From NCBI GenBank assembly GCA_001824635.1, contig MHYB01000017.1:9219-39964 (forward strand): 30,746 bases of DNA, given 5' to 3'. This document shows positions 14,275 to 22,159 of this stretch, piece after piece. Under the pieces are notes generated by a model. It was given only the letters and a program-made list of their open reading frames with translations. It searched no databases and was not told the origin of the DNA. The translations under genes were made by a program, and so were the position numbers. Position 1 is the stretch's first letter. Each line of letters starts with the position of its first letter. This DNA is from Planctomycetes bacterium GWF2_50_10 (lineage in GTDB: Bacteria; Planctomycetota; Phycisphaerae; Sedimentisphaerales; GWF2-50-10).

Positions 14275-16812
14275 ATGGATTTACAAAATCAGCCGGGCAC
14301 TTTTCTCAACAATATCAGCGAGAAAGATAAATTGGAACTTAGCAAGGCATGCACTGGCATGTTCGCGTCCTCCAAATCCAATTTACTCGTTTCCTGCCAA
14401 AACTGCGGCCAGGAGAATTCATGCGGCAGCATTTTTCAAAACGAACATATTTGCATGCTGATAATTGATCGCCAGTCCGGCAAGATTGTCGACGCAAACC
14501 CTGCGGCAGAAAAATATTATGGTTACAGCCGCGAGCAGTTCCTTAAACTGGCAATATGGGATATCAACACACTCGGCCAGGAGCAAGTCAGGGCCGAAAT
14601 GGTCAAGGCTGCCCAGAAAAAACATAATTTTTTCAACTTTCGCCATAAGCTTGCAGATGGCAAGGTCCGCGACGTTGAAGTATACAGCGGTTCACTAAAT
14701 GCCTGCGGCCAGGACCTGCTCTATTCGATAGTCCATGATATCACCGACAGGCTCACATACATGCGGCAGCGGGATAATCTTTTAAATGAACTAAGCAGTG
14801 AGCAGGCCAGGCTCAAATTAAGCAATGAACAGTTGAATAAACAGCGTACCGAGGCGGAGTTTGCCAAATCACAGGTCGAATCAAGATGGCTGCTCCTTGA
14901 GACGGTTGTCGATCAGATGGTCGCTGGCGTTGCTATTGTACAAAACGAGACCGGGCATATCATTTTAACAAACCGCCTCATGGCCGAAATACTTGGCCAG
15001 CCTCTTTTCCCGATAAGAACATTTTCGGAATTCTGGCAGTGCCTGGCTGCAAAAATTGAAAAAACCGGCCCAGGCGGCGCCGGGGTGTTATTGGACGCCT
15101 TCGGTAGTGCCAGGGAGGTGCGGGATTATGAACTTCGGATAGCTTCCGGCTCAAAATCACTTGCGATACTCTCAAGCAGTATTCCGGTGCGGAACCACAG
15201 CGGCCAAAACATCGCTACGGCACTGATGTTTTATGACATTACAGAAAAAAAACGCGTCGAGGCCGAATTAAGAAAGCATCGCTATAACCTTGAAATGATC
15301 GTCGCCGAACGCACAAGCGAGCTTGAAATAGCCAACAAAAAATTGTACCAGGAGATCAATTCCAGAAAGAGGGCACAAGAAGCGCTAATTGAACAATCGG
15401 CGATACTGGAAGCCTTTTTTCTGCATGCCCCGTATCCGGTGGCCATTCTCGATAAAAATGTGAATTTCGTACGCGTCAACTCCGAATATGCCAGTGCGCA
15501 TACCCAAGATATGGGTTTTTTCGCGGGCAAGAGCTATTTCCAGCTTTATCCCAATGTTGAAAATGAAAGTATTTTTCAAAAAGTGCTTTCTACCGCGATG
15601 CCTTACCGCGCACACGCCAAACCCATGGCCAGGGCAGTGGGCCCCCACGGCACCACATACTGGGACTGGACGCTTGTTCCCGTTTCAAATCAACAGGGCA
15701 AAGTCGAACTGCTTATATTATCCCTGCTCGATGTTACCGAAAACAAAATCGCCCAGGAGGAGATCGGTGCCCTAAGTCAGTTCCGCCAGACTGTTATCGA
15801 CGGCGCCGACATACTTCTTACCGTCATGGACACCGACGGCAAAATCGTCCTGTGGAACAGGGCTGCGGAGAATATTACCGGTTACAGTCGGGAGGATATG
15901 ATAGGAAAATTCCGCCCCTGGCGACTGCTGTATCCCAGGAGCGATTATTATGAAAATTCTATAAAACCGGCCATTGAGGCACTTGAAAACGGCATTGTGC
16001 TTGACAATTATGAAACCACGATGCGCACGCGTTCGGGGCAGGTTAAGGCGATGTGCTGGAACCTGCGCCGCCTCCATAACGCGGCAGGGGCCTCGATAGG
16101 CACTATCGTCCTTGGAAGAGATATCAGCGAGCAAAAAGCTGCCGAGGAAAAAATAAATGAATACCAGCAGCAGCTTCGCAAAATGAGTTCCCAAATCGCC
16201 CTTGCTGAGGAAAAGCTCAGAAGACATATTTCTGAAGAACTCCATGACGGTCTGGGCCAGTTCCTCGCGATCGCCAAGATCAAGCTTGGCGTGATCAAGG
16301 AACAATCCCAGCCGGGTACGCATGCAGTACTCGACGAAATACGAAGCCATCTGGAAAACGCTATAAGCTATACTCGCACTCTGACCTGCGAGTTGAGTCC
16401 GCCGGTTCTATATGAATTCGGGCTTGAAGCTGCGATAGAATGGATATGCGAGTCTGTGCAGAATTCGCATAGTATCAAATGTAAATTCGAAAATGACAGC
16501 AGCCCCAAGCCGATGTCCGACGATCTTAAAATTCTGCTCTTCCAGATCGTCCGGGAACTGATGCATAACGTCATCAAACATGCCAAGGCTTGCAATATCG
16601 CTGTAGGCCTTAGTCGAAATGAAGATGTGGTTCAAATTACGCTCAAAGACGACGGTATAGGTTTCGACACACATAAGCTGCATGGAAACAGCGGCTTTGG
16701 GCTGTTTAATATAAGGGAACGACTCAATCATTTGCAGGGAAACCTGGAAATTAAAAGTTGTTCAGGTGGGGGCACTGATGTTATAGTATCCGTGCCGTTG
16801 GTTTTAGTATAG
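14275..16812 (+). CDS. Cytoplasmic multi-PAS sensor histidine kinase (NarL/DegS type)
   Basis: An 845-residue kinase without membrane segments. Order: a Cys-containing N-terminus (C41, C44, C50, C60); PAS 1 (about 58-165); a coiled coil (165-200); PAS 2 (205-325); a second coil with ERTSELEIANKKL; PAS 3 (385-500); PAS 4 (505-625); the HisKA_3 dimerisation domain with phosphoacceptor His657 in ELHDGLGQ; and a HATPase domain (about 745-845) with DDGIGFD and GFGLFNIRERL. The AAGGGCGGTGAGG stretch just before the ATG supplies the ribosome-binding site. The response regulator follows after 14 bp and is the probable partner. The signal is unknown; the cysteines suggest redox or metal sensing, as inference only. 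Confidence 0.93.
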   Translation: MDLQNQPGTFLNNISEKDKLELSKACTGMFASSKSNLLVSCQNCGQENSCGSIFQNEHICMLIIDRQSGKIVDANPAAEKYYGYSREQFLKLAIWDINTLGQEQVRAEMVKAAQKKHNFFNFRHKLADGKVRDVEVYSGSLNACGQDLLYSIVHDITDRLTYMRQRDNLLNELSSEQARLKLSNEQLNKQRTEAEFAKSQVESRWLLLETVVDQMVAGVAIVQNETGHIILTNRLMAEILGQPLFPIRTFSEFWQCLAAKIEKTGPGGAGVLLDAFGSAREVRDYELRIASGSKSLAILSSSIPVRNHSGQNIATALMFYDITEKKRVEAELRKHRYNLEMIVAERTSELEIANKKLYQEINSRKRAQEALIEQSAILEAFFLHAPYPVAILDKNVNFVRVNSEYASAHTQDMGFFAGKSYFQLYPNVENESIFQKVLSTAMPYRAHAKPMARAVGPHGTTYWDWTLVPVSNQQGKVELLILSLLDVTENKIAQEEIGALSQFRQTVIDGADILLTVMDTDGKIVLWNRAAENITGYSREDMIGKFRPWRLLYPRSDYYENSIKPAIEALENGIVLDNYETTMRTRSGQVKAMCWNLRRLHNAAGASIGTIVLGRDISEQKAAEEKINEYQQQLRKMSSQIALAEEKLRRHISEELHDGLGQFLAIAKIKLGVIKEQSQPGTHAVLDEIRSHLENAISYTRTLTCELSPPVLYEFGLEAAIEWICESVQNSHSIKCKFENDSSPKPMSDDLKILLFQIVRELMHNVIKHAKACNIAVGLSRNEDVVQITLKDDGIGFDTHKLHGNSGFGLFNIRERLNHLQGNLEIKSCSGGGTDVIVSVPLVLV

Positions 16813-16826
16813 GAAAGGGATTGACA

Positions 16827-17483
16827 ATGGCTGTGAAGATACTTCTAGCGGATGACCACAAAATCGTAAGGGACGGGCTTAGATCACTCATCGAAAAACA
16901 GCCTAACATGCAGGTCGTCGGGGAAGCATGTGACGGCCGCACAACGGTCAGTTCCGTTAGAGAACTGATGCCCAATGTTGTGATCATAGATATTGGAATG
17001 CCGGACCTCAACGGAATCGAAGCCACGCGACAAATAACCCAGGATAACCCTAATATTAAAGTTATAGCCTTATCTATGCATTCCGACAGACGTTTCGTCT
17101 TGAGAATGCTCGAAGCCGGCGCATCCGGCTATCTGCTCAAGGACAGTGCATTTGACGAGTTGTCTCTGGCTATAAGCACCGTCGTTGCGGGCAAAATTTA
17201 TCTCAGCCCAGCCATAGCCGGTATTGTGGTTGAAGATTTCGTCAGGCATTCCCCCTCAAATGTTGCCGGACCGGTTTCCATAGATCTTACTCCGCGGGAA
17301 CGCGAGGTGCTCCAACTCCTTGCAGAAGGCAAATCAACTAAGCAGATCGCATCACACCTCAACGTCAGTGTCAAAACTGTCGAAACCCACCGCCGCCAGG
17401 TGATGGAAAAACTCGACATCCACAGCGTTGCCGAATTGACAAAGTACGCTGTGCGCGAGGGACTTACATCATTGGAGATGTAA
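16827..17483 (+). CDS. NarL/FixJ-family response regulator (receiver plus LuxR HTH)
   Basis: A 218-residue transcription regulator. The receiver has the acidic pair D9-D10, phospho-acceptor Asp55 (IIDIGMP), Ser83 and Lys105 (YLLKD). The C-terminal LuxR-type helix-turn-helix (about 150-212) reads LTPREREVLQLLAEGKSTKQIA then VSVKTVETHRRQVMEKL. ATG 16827 is preferred over TTG 16821 because AAGGGA (16815-16820) is at the right distance. It sits in an operon with the multi-PAS kinase upstream, whose HisKA_3 type normally pairs with NarL regulators. Target genes are unknown. Confidence 0.95.
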   Translation: MAVKILLADDHKIVRDGLRSLIEKQPNMQVVGEACDGRTTVSSVRELMPNVVIIDIGMPDLNGIEATRQITQDNPNIKVIALSMHSDRRFVLRMLEAGASGYLLKDSAFDELSLAISTVVAGKIYLSPAIAGIVVEDFVRHSPSNVAGPVSIDLTPREREVLQLLAEGKSTKQIASHLNVSVKTVETHRRQVMEKLDIHSVAELTKYAVREGLTSLEM

Positions 17484-17633
17484 GTAGGATTGTATAAGTC
17501 AGGTTTTTCGAAGTCTAAAATCAGGCTTTGAGACGGCACGCCAAGCACGCAATGATGTTATATTATACCTGTTGGGTTATTTACATTATCATTAGATGTT
17601 TGTGATTTACGTTTTTTGCAGTAAGGAAGTAAA

Positions 17634-18038
17634 ATGGCCATTCGTGTATTACTCGCTGATGATCACGAGATACTTCGTGACGGTTTAAGTGCACTTTTAG
17701 GACGTGACAAAGACATTCATGTAGTTGGCGCGGCCTCGAACGGGCTTGAGGCATGTGAACTTGCAAAGTCCTTGAATCCAGATGTGATAGTTATGGATGT
17801 TTCCATGCCTATACTCAACGGAATTGAGGCCACGCAAAAGATTATGTCTGAAATGCCCGACATGAAAATTATCGCCCTGACCATGCACCGGGAAAAATTT
17901 TACGTCAACGGCATCAAAGCTTCCGGCGCAAAAGGCTATCTTCTCAAAGATTGCGCTTTTGACCAGCTCAGAAATGCTATTCACACCATCGCAAATGGCG
18001 ATGAATACTTCGAAAATTCACTCGCTGTGAAGGTTTAG
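17634..18038 (+). CDS. Receiver-only NarL-type response regulator (no DNA-binding domain)
   Basis: A 134-residue protein aligning without gaps to the receiver of the preceding regulator: D9-D10, Asp55 (VMDVSMP), Thr83 and Lys105 (YLLKD) occupy identical positions. It ends at residue 134, where the linker to a LuxR HTH would begin. I see no HTH remnant in the 170 bp after the stop, so the loss is clean. It could be a phosphate sink, a protein-protein output, or a degraded duplicate. AAGGAAG (17623-17629) precedes the ATG. A 150-bp gap separates it from the full regulator and includes an AT-rich TATATT element near 17559, so it may have its own promoter. Confidence 0.85.
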   Translation: MAIRVLLADDHEILRDGLSALLGRDKDIHVVGAASNGLEACELAKSLNPDVIVMDVSMPILNGIEATQKIMSEMPDMKIIALTMHREKFYVNGIKASGAKGYLLKDCAFDQLRNAIHTIANGDEYFENSLAVKV

Positions 18039-18215
18039 CGTTCCACCAGACCCGCAACATTGCCCTGGTGCCCGGCATTAGCGAGCCAAATTCCACTTTG
18101 CCCAGAAAATTTTCGATCTTAAGGGATTTCGAAGCTGCAAATCAGGAGCTTCCTTATATCTCGCAACCTCAAAGGGGTGTAAATTTCAGCATACAAGTAT
18201 TGGATTAACGGCCTT

Positions 18216-18608
18216 ATGCATGCCGAAACCAATGCGAGGAGAGTGACAGGGCACCGGTACGAGTTTGTTTTACTTTCCGTGTGTGTGGGGGAATTTGTGG
18301 CTAAAATAGGCTTAAAGAACACTGTAAAAAAGTTAGCTGACGTGCTGGTTTTCGCCCAGTGCTGCGACCACAAGGTGCTCACTGACATCGAAAAATGGTT
18401 CGTCAGTCAGTATCGAAACCAATGGCTAAAACGCAGAATGGAACAGGCCGCCGTATGCTGTTGTGCTGCCGAGATGCTTGGAGCGTTCGCGAATGTCTCT
18501 GCGATCAAGGTAAAGCTTGATTCAAATCAGATATGCGAAATTTTATACGAGCAGAGTTTGCAGCAATACAACATTTTGCATCGCAAACGCCAGGCGAATA
18601 TGGCATGA
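18216..18608 (+). CDS. Hypothetical Cys-containing small protein
   Basis: A 130-residue open frame I do not recognise. It looks helical and basic, with a central segment of AQCCDHKVLTDIEKWFVSQY and a Cys cluster AVCCCAAEML. Codon use resembles the neighbours. The ATG at 18216 has no clear Shine-Dalgarno, so the start is uncertain, and a minus-strand frame overlaps it without convincing features. It lies between the receiver-only regulator and the glucan glycosyltransferase on the same strand. It is a candidate rather than an established gene. Confidence 0.4.
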   Translation: MHAETNARRVTGHRYEFVLLSVCVGEFVAKIGLKNTVKKLADVLVFAQCCDHKVLTDIEKWFVSQYRNQWLKRRMEQAAVCCCAAEMLGAFANVSAIKVKLDSNQICEILYEQSLQQYNILHRKRQANMA

Positions 18609-18769
18609 TCATATATGGAAAATACATGACCATACTACTTTGAGCTTTTTAGAACTGGGAGGGATCCGATGGGTTTGTTTTACATATTTAACGGCTGCCA
18701 GGGTTTTTCGGGGGGGACCTTGGTGTGCCGATCCTATTTAATCCTGGGCAAGCGGGGGGGCCGGAATAT

Positions 18770-20056
18770 ATGAAGGTGCTTATGCTTGGCTGGGAATTTC
18801 CGCCTTATATCAGCGGCGGCCTTGGAACCGCCTGCCAGGGCCTTACACAGGGCCTAAGTGAACTTGGCACCGACATAACATTCGTCCTGCCCCAGGGTGT
18901 TATTTCAAACAGGCCGTTAAAGGGAAATTGGGATCGGCTCAAAGGCGGATTCTATAAACTCGAAAGTCTTCCAAATGTAAAATTTTATCCTTTACCTGTC
19001 GAGATGTATCCCTACTCAAATCCTCAAAACGTATCCGCTGCTGTGGGCGCCGGCGAATCGAAAGTTGCAACAAGTGCCTCTTCAGCAAGCTCCAAAACGC
19101 CCGCAAATCCTATAAGCGCCATCGGTGCCGGCCATTACGGCTCGGATCTTTTCAGCCAAGTACAGCGGTTTTCCGATCTTGCTTGCCGAGTTGCTCAAAG
19201 CGATGATTTCGATGTGATCCACGCCCATGACTGGATGACATTTCCCGCGGCCACCGCGATCGCGGATATTATAAATAAGCCTCTGGTTGTTCATGTACAC
19301 AGCACAGAACGCGACCGTTGCGGCCAGAATACTAATGACAGGATATACCACATCGAAAGAATGGGCATGCACCGCGCCGCCAGGGTAATCGTCGTAAGCA
19401 GGTACACTCAGCAGATGTGCATGGACCATTATGCCGTAGCAAGGGATAAATTCCATGTAGTTTATAATGCCGTAAATTATGAAGGCATCATAAACTGGGA
19501 TCGCAAGCAGGAAGATGAAAAAGTCGTGCTTTTCCTGGGGCGCATCACAATGCAGAAAGGCCCTGAATATTTCATTGCTGCCGCAAAAAAAGTCCTCGAC
19601 ATGGTCGACAAAGTTAAATTCATCATGGCCGGCACCGGCGATATGTACCATCGCATGATAGATTACGCCGCCCAGCTTGGAATAGGACATAAACTGCTTT
19701 TTACCGGATTTCTGCGAGGCGATGACGTCAAACGCGCATTCCAGATGGCCGATTTATATGTTATGCCCTCTGTTTCCGAGCCGTTTGGTATCGCTCCGCT
19801 CGAAGCGCTTAGTAACGACGTGCCTGTAATAATAAGCAAACAGTCCGGTGTTTCCGAAGTCCTTACGCATGTTCTCAAAGTCGATTTCTGGGATGTTGAT
19901 GAACTTGCTAATAAAATAGCTGCCGTTCTCAAATATCCCGCTCTTCCAAAAACATTAAGACAGCACGCCAATCACGAATTAAGTAAGTTCGATTGGACCC
20001 AAAGCGCTCGCAAGTGTCTCGAAGCTTATAATGCTGCTATTAGAATGGCATCTTAG
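18770..20056 (+). CDS. Glycogen synthase-like glycosyltransferase (GT4/GT5, GT-B fold)
   Basis: A 428-residue GT-B enzyme. KVLMLGWEFPPYISGGLGTACQG (residues 2-24) resembles the KxGGL substrate loop of starch/glycogen synthases. DDFDVIHAHDWMTFPAA lies near 145, VVHVHSTERDR near 177, FLGRITMQKGPEYF near 255, and the donor motif SVSEPFGIAPLEALSNDVP (E-x7-E) near 345. Residues about 84-120 form a Ser/Ala/Gly-rich insertion. ATG 18770 is used because the frame upstream has no family character. The immediate downstream neighbour is a glycogen-binding module, which supports alpha-1,4-glucan synthesis. Trehalose or other GT4 products remain possible. Confidence 0.85.
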   Translation: MKVLMLGWEFPPYISGGLGTACQGLTQGLSELGTDITFVLPQGVISNRPLKGNWDRLKGGFYKLESLPNVKFYPLPVEMYPYSNPQNVSAAVGAGESKVATSASSASSKTPANPISAIGAGHYGSDLFSQVQRFSDLACRVAQSDDFDVIHAHDWMTFPAATAIADIINKPLVVHVHSTERDRCGQNTNDRIYHIERMGMHRAARVIVVSRYTQQMCMDHYAVARDKFHVVYNAVNYEGIINWDRKQEDEKVVLFLGRITMQKGPEYFIAAAKKVLDMVDKVKFIMAGTGDMYHRMIDYAAQLGIGHKLLFTGFLRGDDVKRAFQMADLYVMPSVSEPFGIAPLEALSNDVPVIISKQSGVSEVLTHVLKVDFWDVDELANKIAAVLKYPALPKTLRQHANHELSKFDWTQSARKCLEAYNAAIRMAS

Positions 20057-20082
20057 AATATAATGTGAAAGGGGATTTAAAT

Positions 20083-20361
20083 ATGCCGCTTCGTAAAGGT
20101 AAAAAAGGGGAAGTCACATTCGTTTTCGAAAGCGCACCTGCCAAAACAGTGTATGTTGCCGGCGACTTCAATGACTGGGACCCAAAGGCGAACAAAATGG
20201 TTAAAACAAAGGATGGCTCCTTTAGAACCAAGCTAAGCCTCGCACCCGGCCAGCACCAGTATAAGTTTATCGCCGACGGCACATGGGTTACAGACGACCA
20301 GGCAGATAAAGTTGTCTCGAACGAATTCGGCACTGTCAACAGTGTCGTAGAAATTGGCTGA
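20083..20361 (+). CDS. Stand-alone glycogen-binding (CBM48, AMPK-beta-like) protein
   Basis: A 92-residue protein that is nothing but a CBM48/isoamylase early-set domain. VYVAGDFNDWDP (23-34) carries Trp32, GQHQYKFIADGTW (56-68) carries Lys61 and Trp68, and EFGTVNSVVEI ends the domain with Thr84 and Asn86. These align with the carbohydrate-contact residues Trp100, Lys126, Trp133, Thr148 and Asn150 of mammalian AMPK beta. AAGGGG (20069-20074) sits eight bases from ATG 20083; a GTG at 20065 is a less likely start. Only 26 bp separate it from the glycosyltransferase, so co-transcription is likely. It probably binds glycogen-like glucan and could target the transferase to it. Confidence 0.9.
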   Translation: MPLRKGKKGEVTFVFESAPAKTVYVAGDFNDWDPKANKMVKTKDGSFRTKLSLAPGQHQYKFIADGTWVTDDQADKVVSNEFGTVNSVVEIG

Positions 20362-20364
20362 TAA

Positions 20365-20437
20365 GACAAACTTGGGGGGGCACTGGCTCTCCTCTCTCTC
20401 CTCCGGCTGGTGCCCTTCTGTTATCCGCAGGTTTGTC
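20365..20437 (+). ncRNA. Candidate structured RNA with pyrimidine loop (3'UTR element or sRNA)
   Basis: An outer 10-bp helix pairs GACAAACTTG (20365-20374) with CAGGTTTGTC (20428-20437), with one G-U pair. An inner helix pairs 20378-20388 with 20405-20415 (GGGCACTGGC with GGCTGGTGCCC), 11 bp with three G-U pairs. The 16-nt loop, 20389-20404, is pyrimidine only. It begins four bases after the stop codon of the glycogen-binding protein. There is no T run, so it is not a simple terminator. The loop contains CTCC and CCTCC, complementary to Shine-Dalgarno sequences. Confidence 0.5.
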
Positions 20438-20482
20438 GCAGGCCTTGTGATCATATCAGTGCGATGTATTTAGTATTTGTCG

Positions 20483-21259
20483 CTAAACCTTTTGCGGCAG
20501 AATTATGCTGAATATTGAGCCTTCACCCGCCGATGATCTAACGCTTATCGTGCCCCCGTGCGCCTCGACTATCTTCTTACAGAAAGCCAGCCCAAGCCCT
20601 GCGCCGCTTTTGCCCAGAACAGTAGAATGCGACTTGGTCGTAAAGAACGCGTCAAAAACCTTGTCCATATTTTCGGCTTCTATGCCGCTGCCCGTATCTG
20701 AAAAAGTGATCGCAATAGCGCCTCCGTCTCGCGAAACGCTGATATTGAGCCTGCCGCCTTTTGGGAGCATCGCGTCGCGCGCATTGAGGATCAGGTTCAT
20801 GAAAACCTGCTGCATCTGTATCGGAATGACATCTATCGTGATGTCTTCAGGTATCGCCTGTTCTAAAACTATGTGATCCTTTTTGAAATCCCTGCACAGG
20901 CATGTAAATACATCCTGCACCATCAGCGCCACCCTGCACTGCTTTTTTTCCTGCTGCTCGCCGCTTGCCATCGCAAGCATGCTTTCAAGTATCTTTGCCG
21001 CCCGCATTGCGTTTGTCGCAGTCTTGGTAAGAGCTTTTTTGCCCAGCTCGGCATCTTCTGGGTGATTAAGAGCCAGCTGAGCATAGCTCGCCAGCGGCGA
21101 AAGGATATTATTCATCTCGTGTGCTATCATGCACGTAGACGTCCCGATGTTCGCAAGTGCCCCAAGCTGGGCAAGTTGCGAATTGAGCTGTTCGTTCTGC
21201 GCCTGTGCGCTTGCAAGATGCTTATGCAAGGCCCTGCGTCTGTCCAGAATACGTTCCAA
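20483..21259 (-). CDS. Sensor-less soluble histidine kinase (HisKA plus HATPase)
   Basis: A 258-residue kinase. A short N-terminal coiled coil (residues 8-36) leads into HisKA with phosphoacceptor His47 in MIAHEMNNILSPL, and then HATPase: NLILNARDAM (N box), FSDTGSGI (G1) and GAGLGLAFCKKIVEAHGG (G2). No sensor, transmembrane or PAS region exists, so it must be regulated by a partner or by the coiled coil. The TTG start at 21259 is supported by AGGAG five bases upstream. It is divergent from the small conserved protein and receiver protein starting at 21343, which are candidate partners. The NtrB/ZraS-like kinase core is secure. Confidence 0.92.
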   Translation of the reverse strand: MERILDRRRALHKHLASAQAQNEQLNSQLAQLGALANIGTSTCMIAHEMNNILSPLASYAQLALNHPEDAELGKKALTKTATNAMRAAKILESMLAMASGEQQEKKQCRVALMVQDVFTCLCRDFKKDHIVLEQAIPEDITIDVIPIQMQQVFMNLILNARDAMLPKGGRLNISVSRDGGAIAITFSDTGSGIEAENMDKVFDAFFTTKSHSTVLGKSGAGLGLAFCKKIVEAHGGTISVRSSAGEGSIFSIILPQKV

Positions 21260-21264
21260 GGCGG

Positions 21265-21269
21265 CTCCT
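21265..21269 (-). promoter_or_regulatory. Shine-Dalgarno of the sensor-less kinase (decides TTG start)
   Basis: AGGAG on the minus strand with a five-base spacer to TTG 21259. The first internal Met is residue 44, inside the HisKA domain, so TTG is the only sensible start. Confidence 0.65.
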
Positions 21270-21312
21270 AAAAAAATTTAGACGGCATCTTCCCGTCACG
21301 CCGAAAATACAT

Positions 21313-21318
21313 TATAAT
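21313..21318 (+). promoter_or_regulatory. Perfect -10 box (TATAAT) upstream of the small conserved gene
   Basis: TATAAT lies 25 bp upstream of TTG 21343. No good -35 box is found at 16-18 bp, so activator dependence or chance remains possible. Confidence 0.35.
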
Positions 21319-21342
21319 TATCGACCGCTTAGAGGTTTAAAC

Positions 21343-21615
21343 TTGAGTATGGATTCTATAAGTATTCTGGATGAATTGCTTGGATTAATGGCCGGCCAGG
21401 GCATTACTATGCGCAAAGGCCCAATGGGCGGCGACGGCGGGGGGCTTTGCAAACTCCGCGGCTCGACCACCTTTTTCGTCGACACCCAGGCAGATACCAT
21501 GGAAATGGCTGTAAAAGCAGCGAAAGCATTGGTTTCCATGGTCGATATGGAAAAAATCTTTATAAAGCCCCAGCTTCGCCAGTTCATCGACCAGTACTCC
21601 GCCGATAAGGCTTAA
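21343..21615 (+). CDS. Small conserved-looking protein of unknown function
   Basis: A 90-residue protein beginning SMDSISILDELLGLM. It contains a Gly-rich turn (GGDGGGLCKLRG, around residues 30-41) followed by a strand TTFFVDTQAD and a helical C-terminus (KALVSMVDMEKIFIKPQLRQFID). The pattern G-G-L-C-x-L-R-G then FVD reminds me of a small family seen in planctomycetes and deltaproteobacteria, but I cannot name it. TTG 21343 is preferred over ATG 21349 because AGAGG (21331-21335) is seven bases away from TTG. It lies divergent from the kinase and 58 bp before a receiver gene. Confidence 0.7.
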   Translation: MSMDSISILDELLGLMAGQGITMRKGPMGGDGGGLCKLRGSTTFFVDTQADTMEMAVKAAKALVSMVDMEKIFIKPQLRQFIDQYSADKA

Positions 21616-21673
21616 CTCTGGACGTAATGCACCCAGGCAAGTATAATGCCCCAAATTGATTTAGGAAATATTG

Positions 21674-22159
21674 ATGACAAATGTAAACGAAGATACCCAG
21701 TCCATCCCTTTGGTGCTGGTTGTTGATGATAACGTGCAGAACCTTGAACTCATCCAGGCTTATCTTGAGGAACTGCCTATTCAGTCAGCCTCGGCCCATG
21801 ACGGCCAAGAGGCGCTTGAATACGTCCGCAAACAAGAGCCGGACCTCATCCTCCTTGATGTCATGATGCCCAAAATGAGCGGCTTTGAGGTCTGCAGGCG
21901 ATTGAAAAGCAATCCGAAAACCTCCGATATCCCCATCATCATGGTCACAGCCTTAAACGAACTTGGCGATATCGAACGCGGCATAGATTCAGGTACTGAC
22001 GATTTCCTGACCAAGCCGCTTAATAAGTGGGAACTGATCACGCGCGTAAAAACCATGCTCAAACTCAAACACCTCAGCGACAAGCTCGAACGCACGCTGG
22101 CGTATCTCAGCGAGATCGAAGCACAGGCAGGTAAACTGGAAGGGGGCAGTAATGACTAG
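21674..22159 (+). CDS. Single-domain response regulator (receiver with short coiled-coil tail)
   Basis: A 161-residue receiver protein without an output domain. VVDDNVQNLELIQAYLEEL (D18-D19), phospho-acceptor Asp62 (ILLDVMMPKMSG), MVTALNE with the conserved Thr, and TKPLNKWEL with the conserved Lys are present. The last 35 residues (HLSDKLERTLAYLSEIEAQAG) form a helix that may dimerise or bind a partner. ATG 21674 has AGGA at 21663-21666. The stop lies 8 bp inside the next gene, so translation is coupled to the cyclodeaminase. The soluble kinase 400 bp upstream is a plausible phosphodonor. Confidence 0.92.
   Translation: MTNVNEDTQSIPLVLVVDDNVQNLELIQAYLEELPIQSASAHDGQEALEYVRKQEPDLILLDVMMPKMSGFEVCRRLKSNPKTSDIPIIMVTALNELGDIERGIDSGTDDFLTKPLNKWELITRVKTMLKLKHLSDKLERTLAYLSEIEAQAGKLEGGSND

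Noticed and set aside
18039..18215. Remnant LuxR helix-turn-helix after the receiver-only regulator
   Set aside because: No frame of this stretch shows the LTPRE or VSVKTVETH motifs, so a frameshifted tail is not supported.
18609..18769. Riboswitch in the leader of the glucan transferase
   Set aside because: The 161-bp gap has G-rich runs (GGGGGGG twice) and short pairings, but no fold of a known class and no strong long stem.
20059..20064. TATAAT just before the glycogen-binding gene
   Set aside because: It is too close to the ribosome-binding site, has no -35 box at 16-18 bp, and the short gap suggests co-transcription with the transferase.
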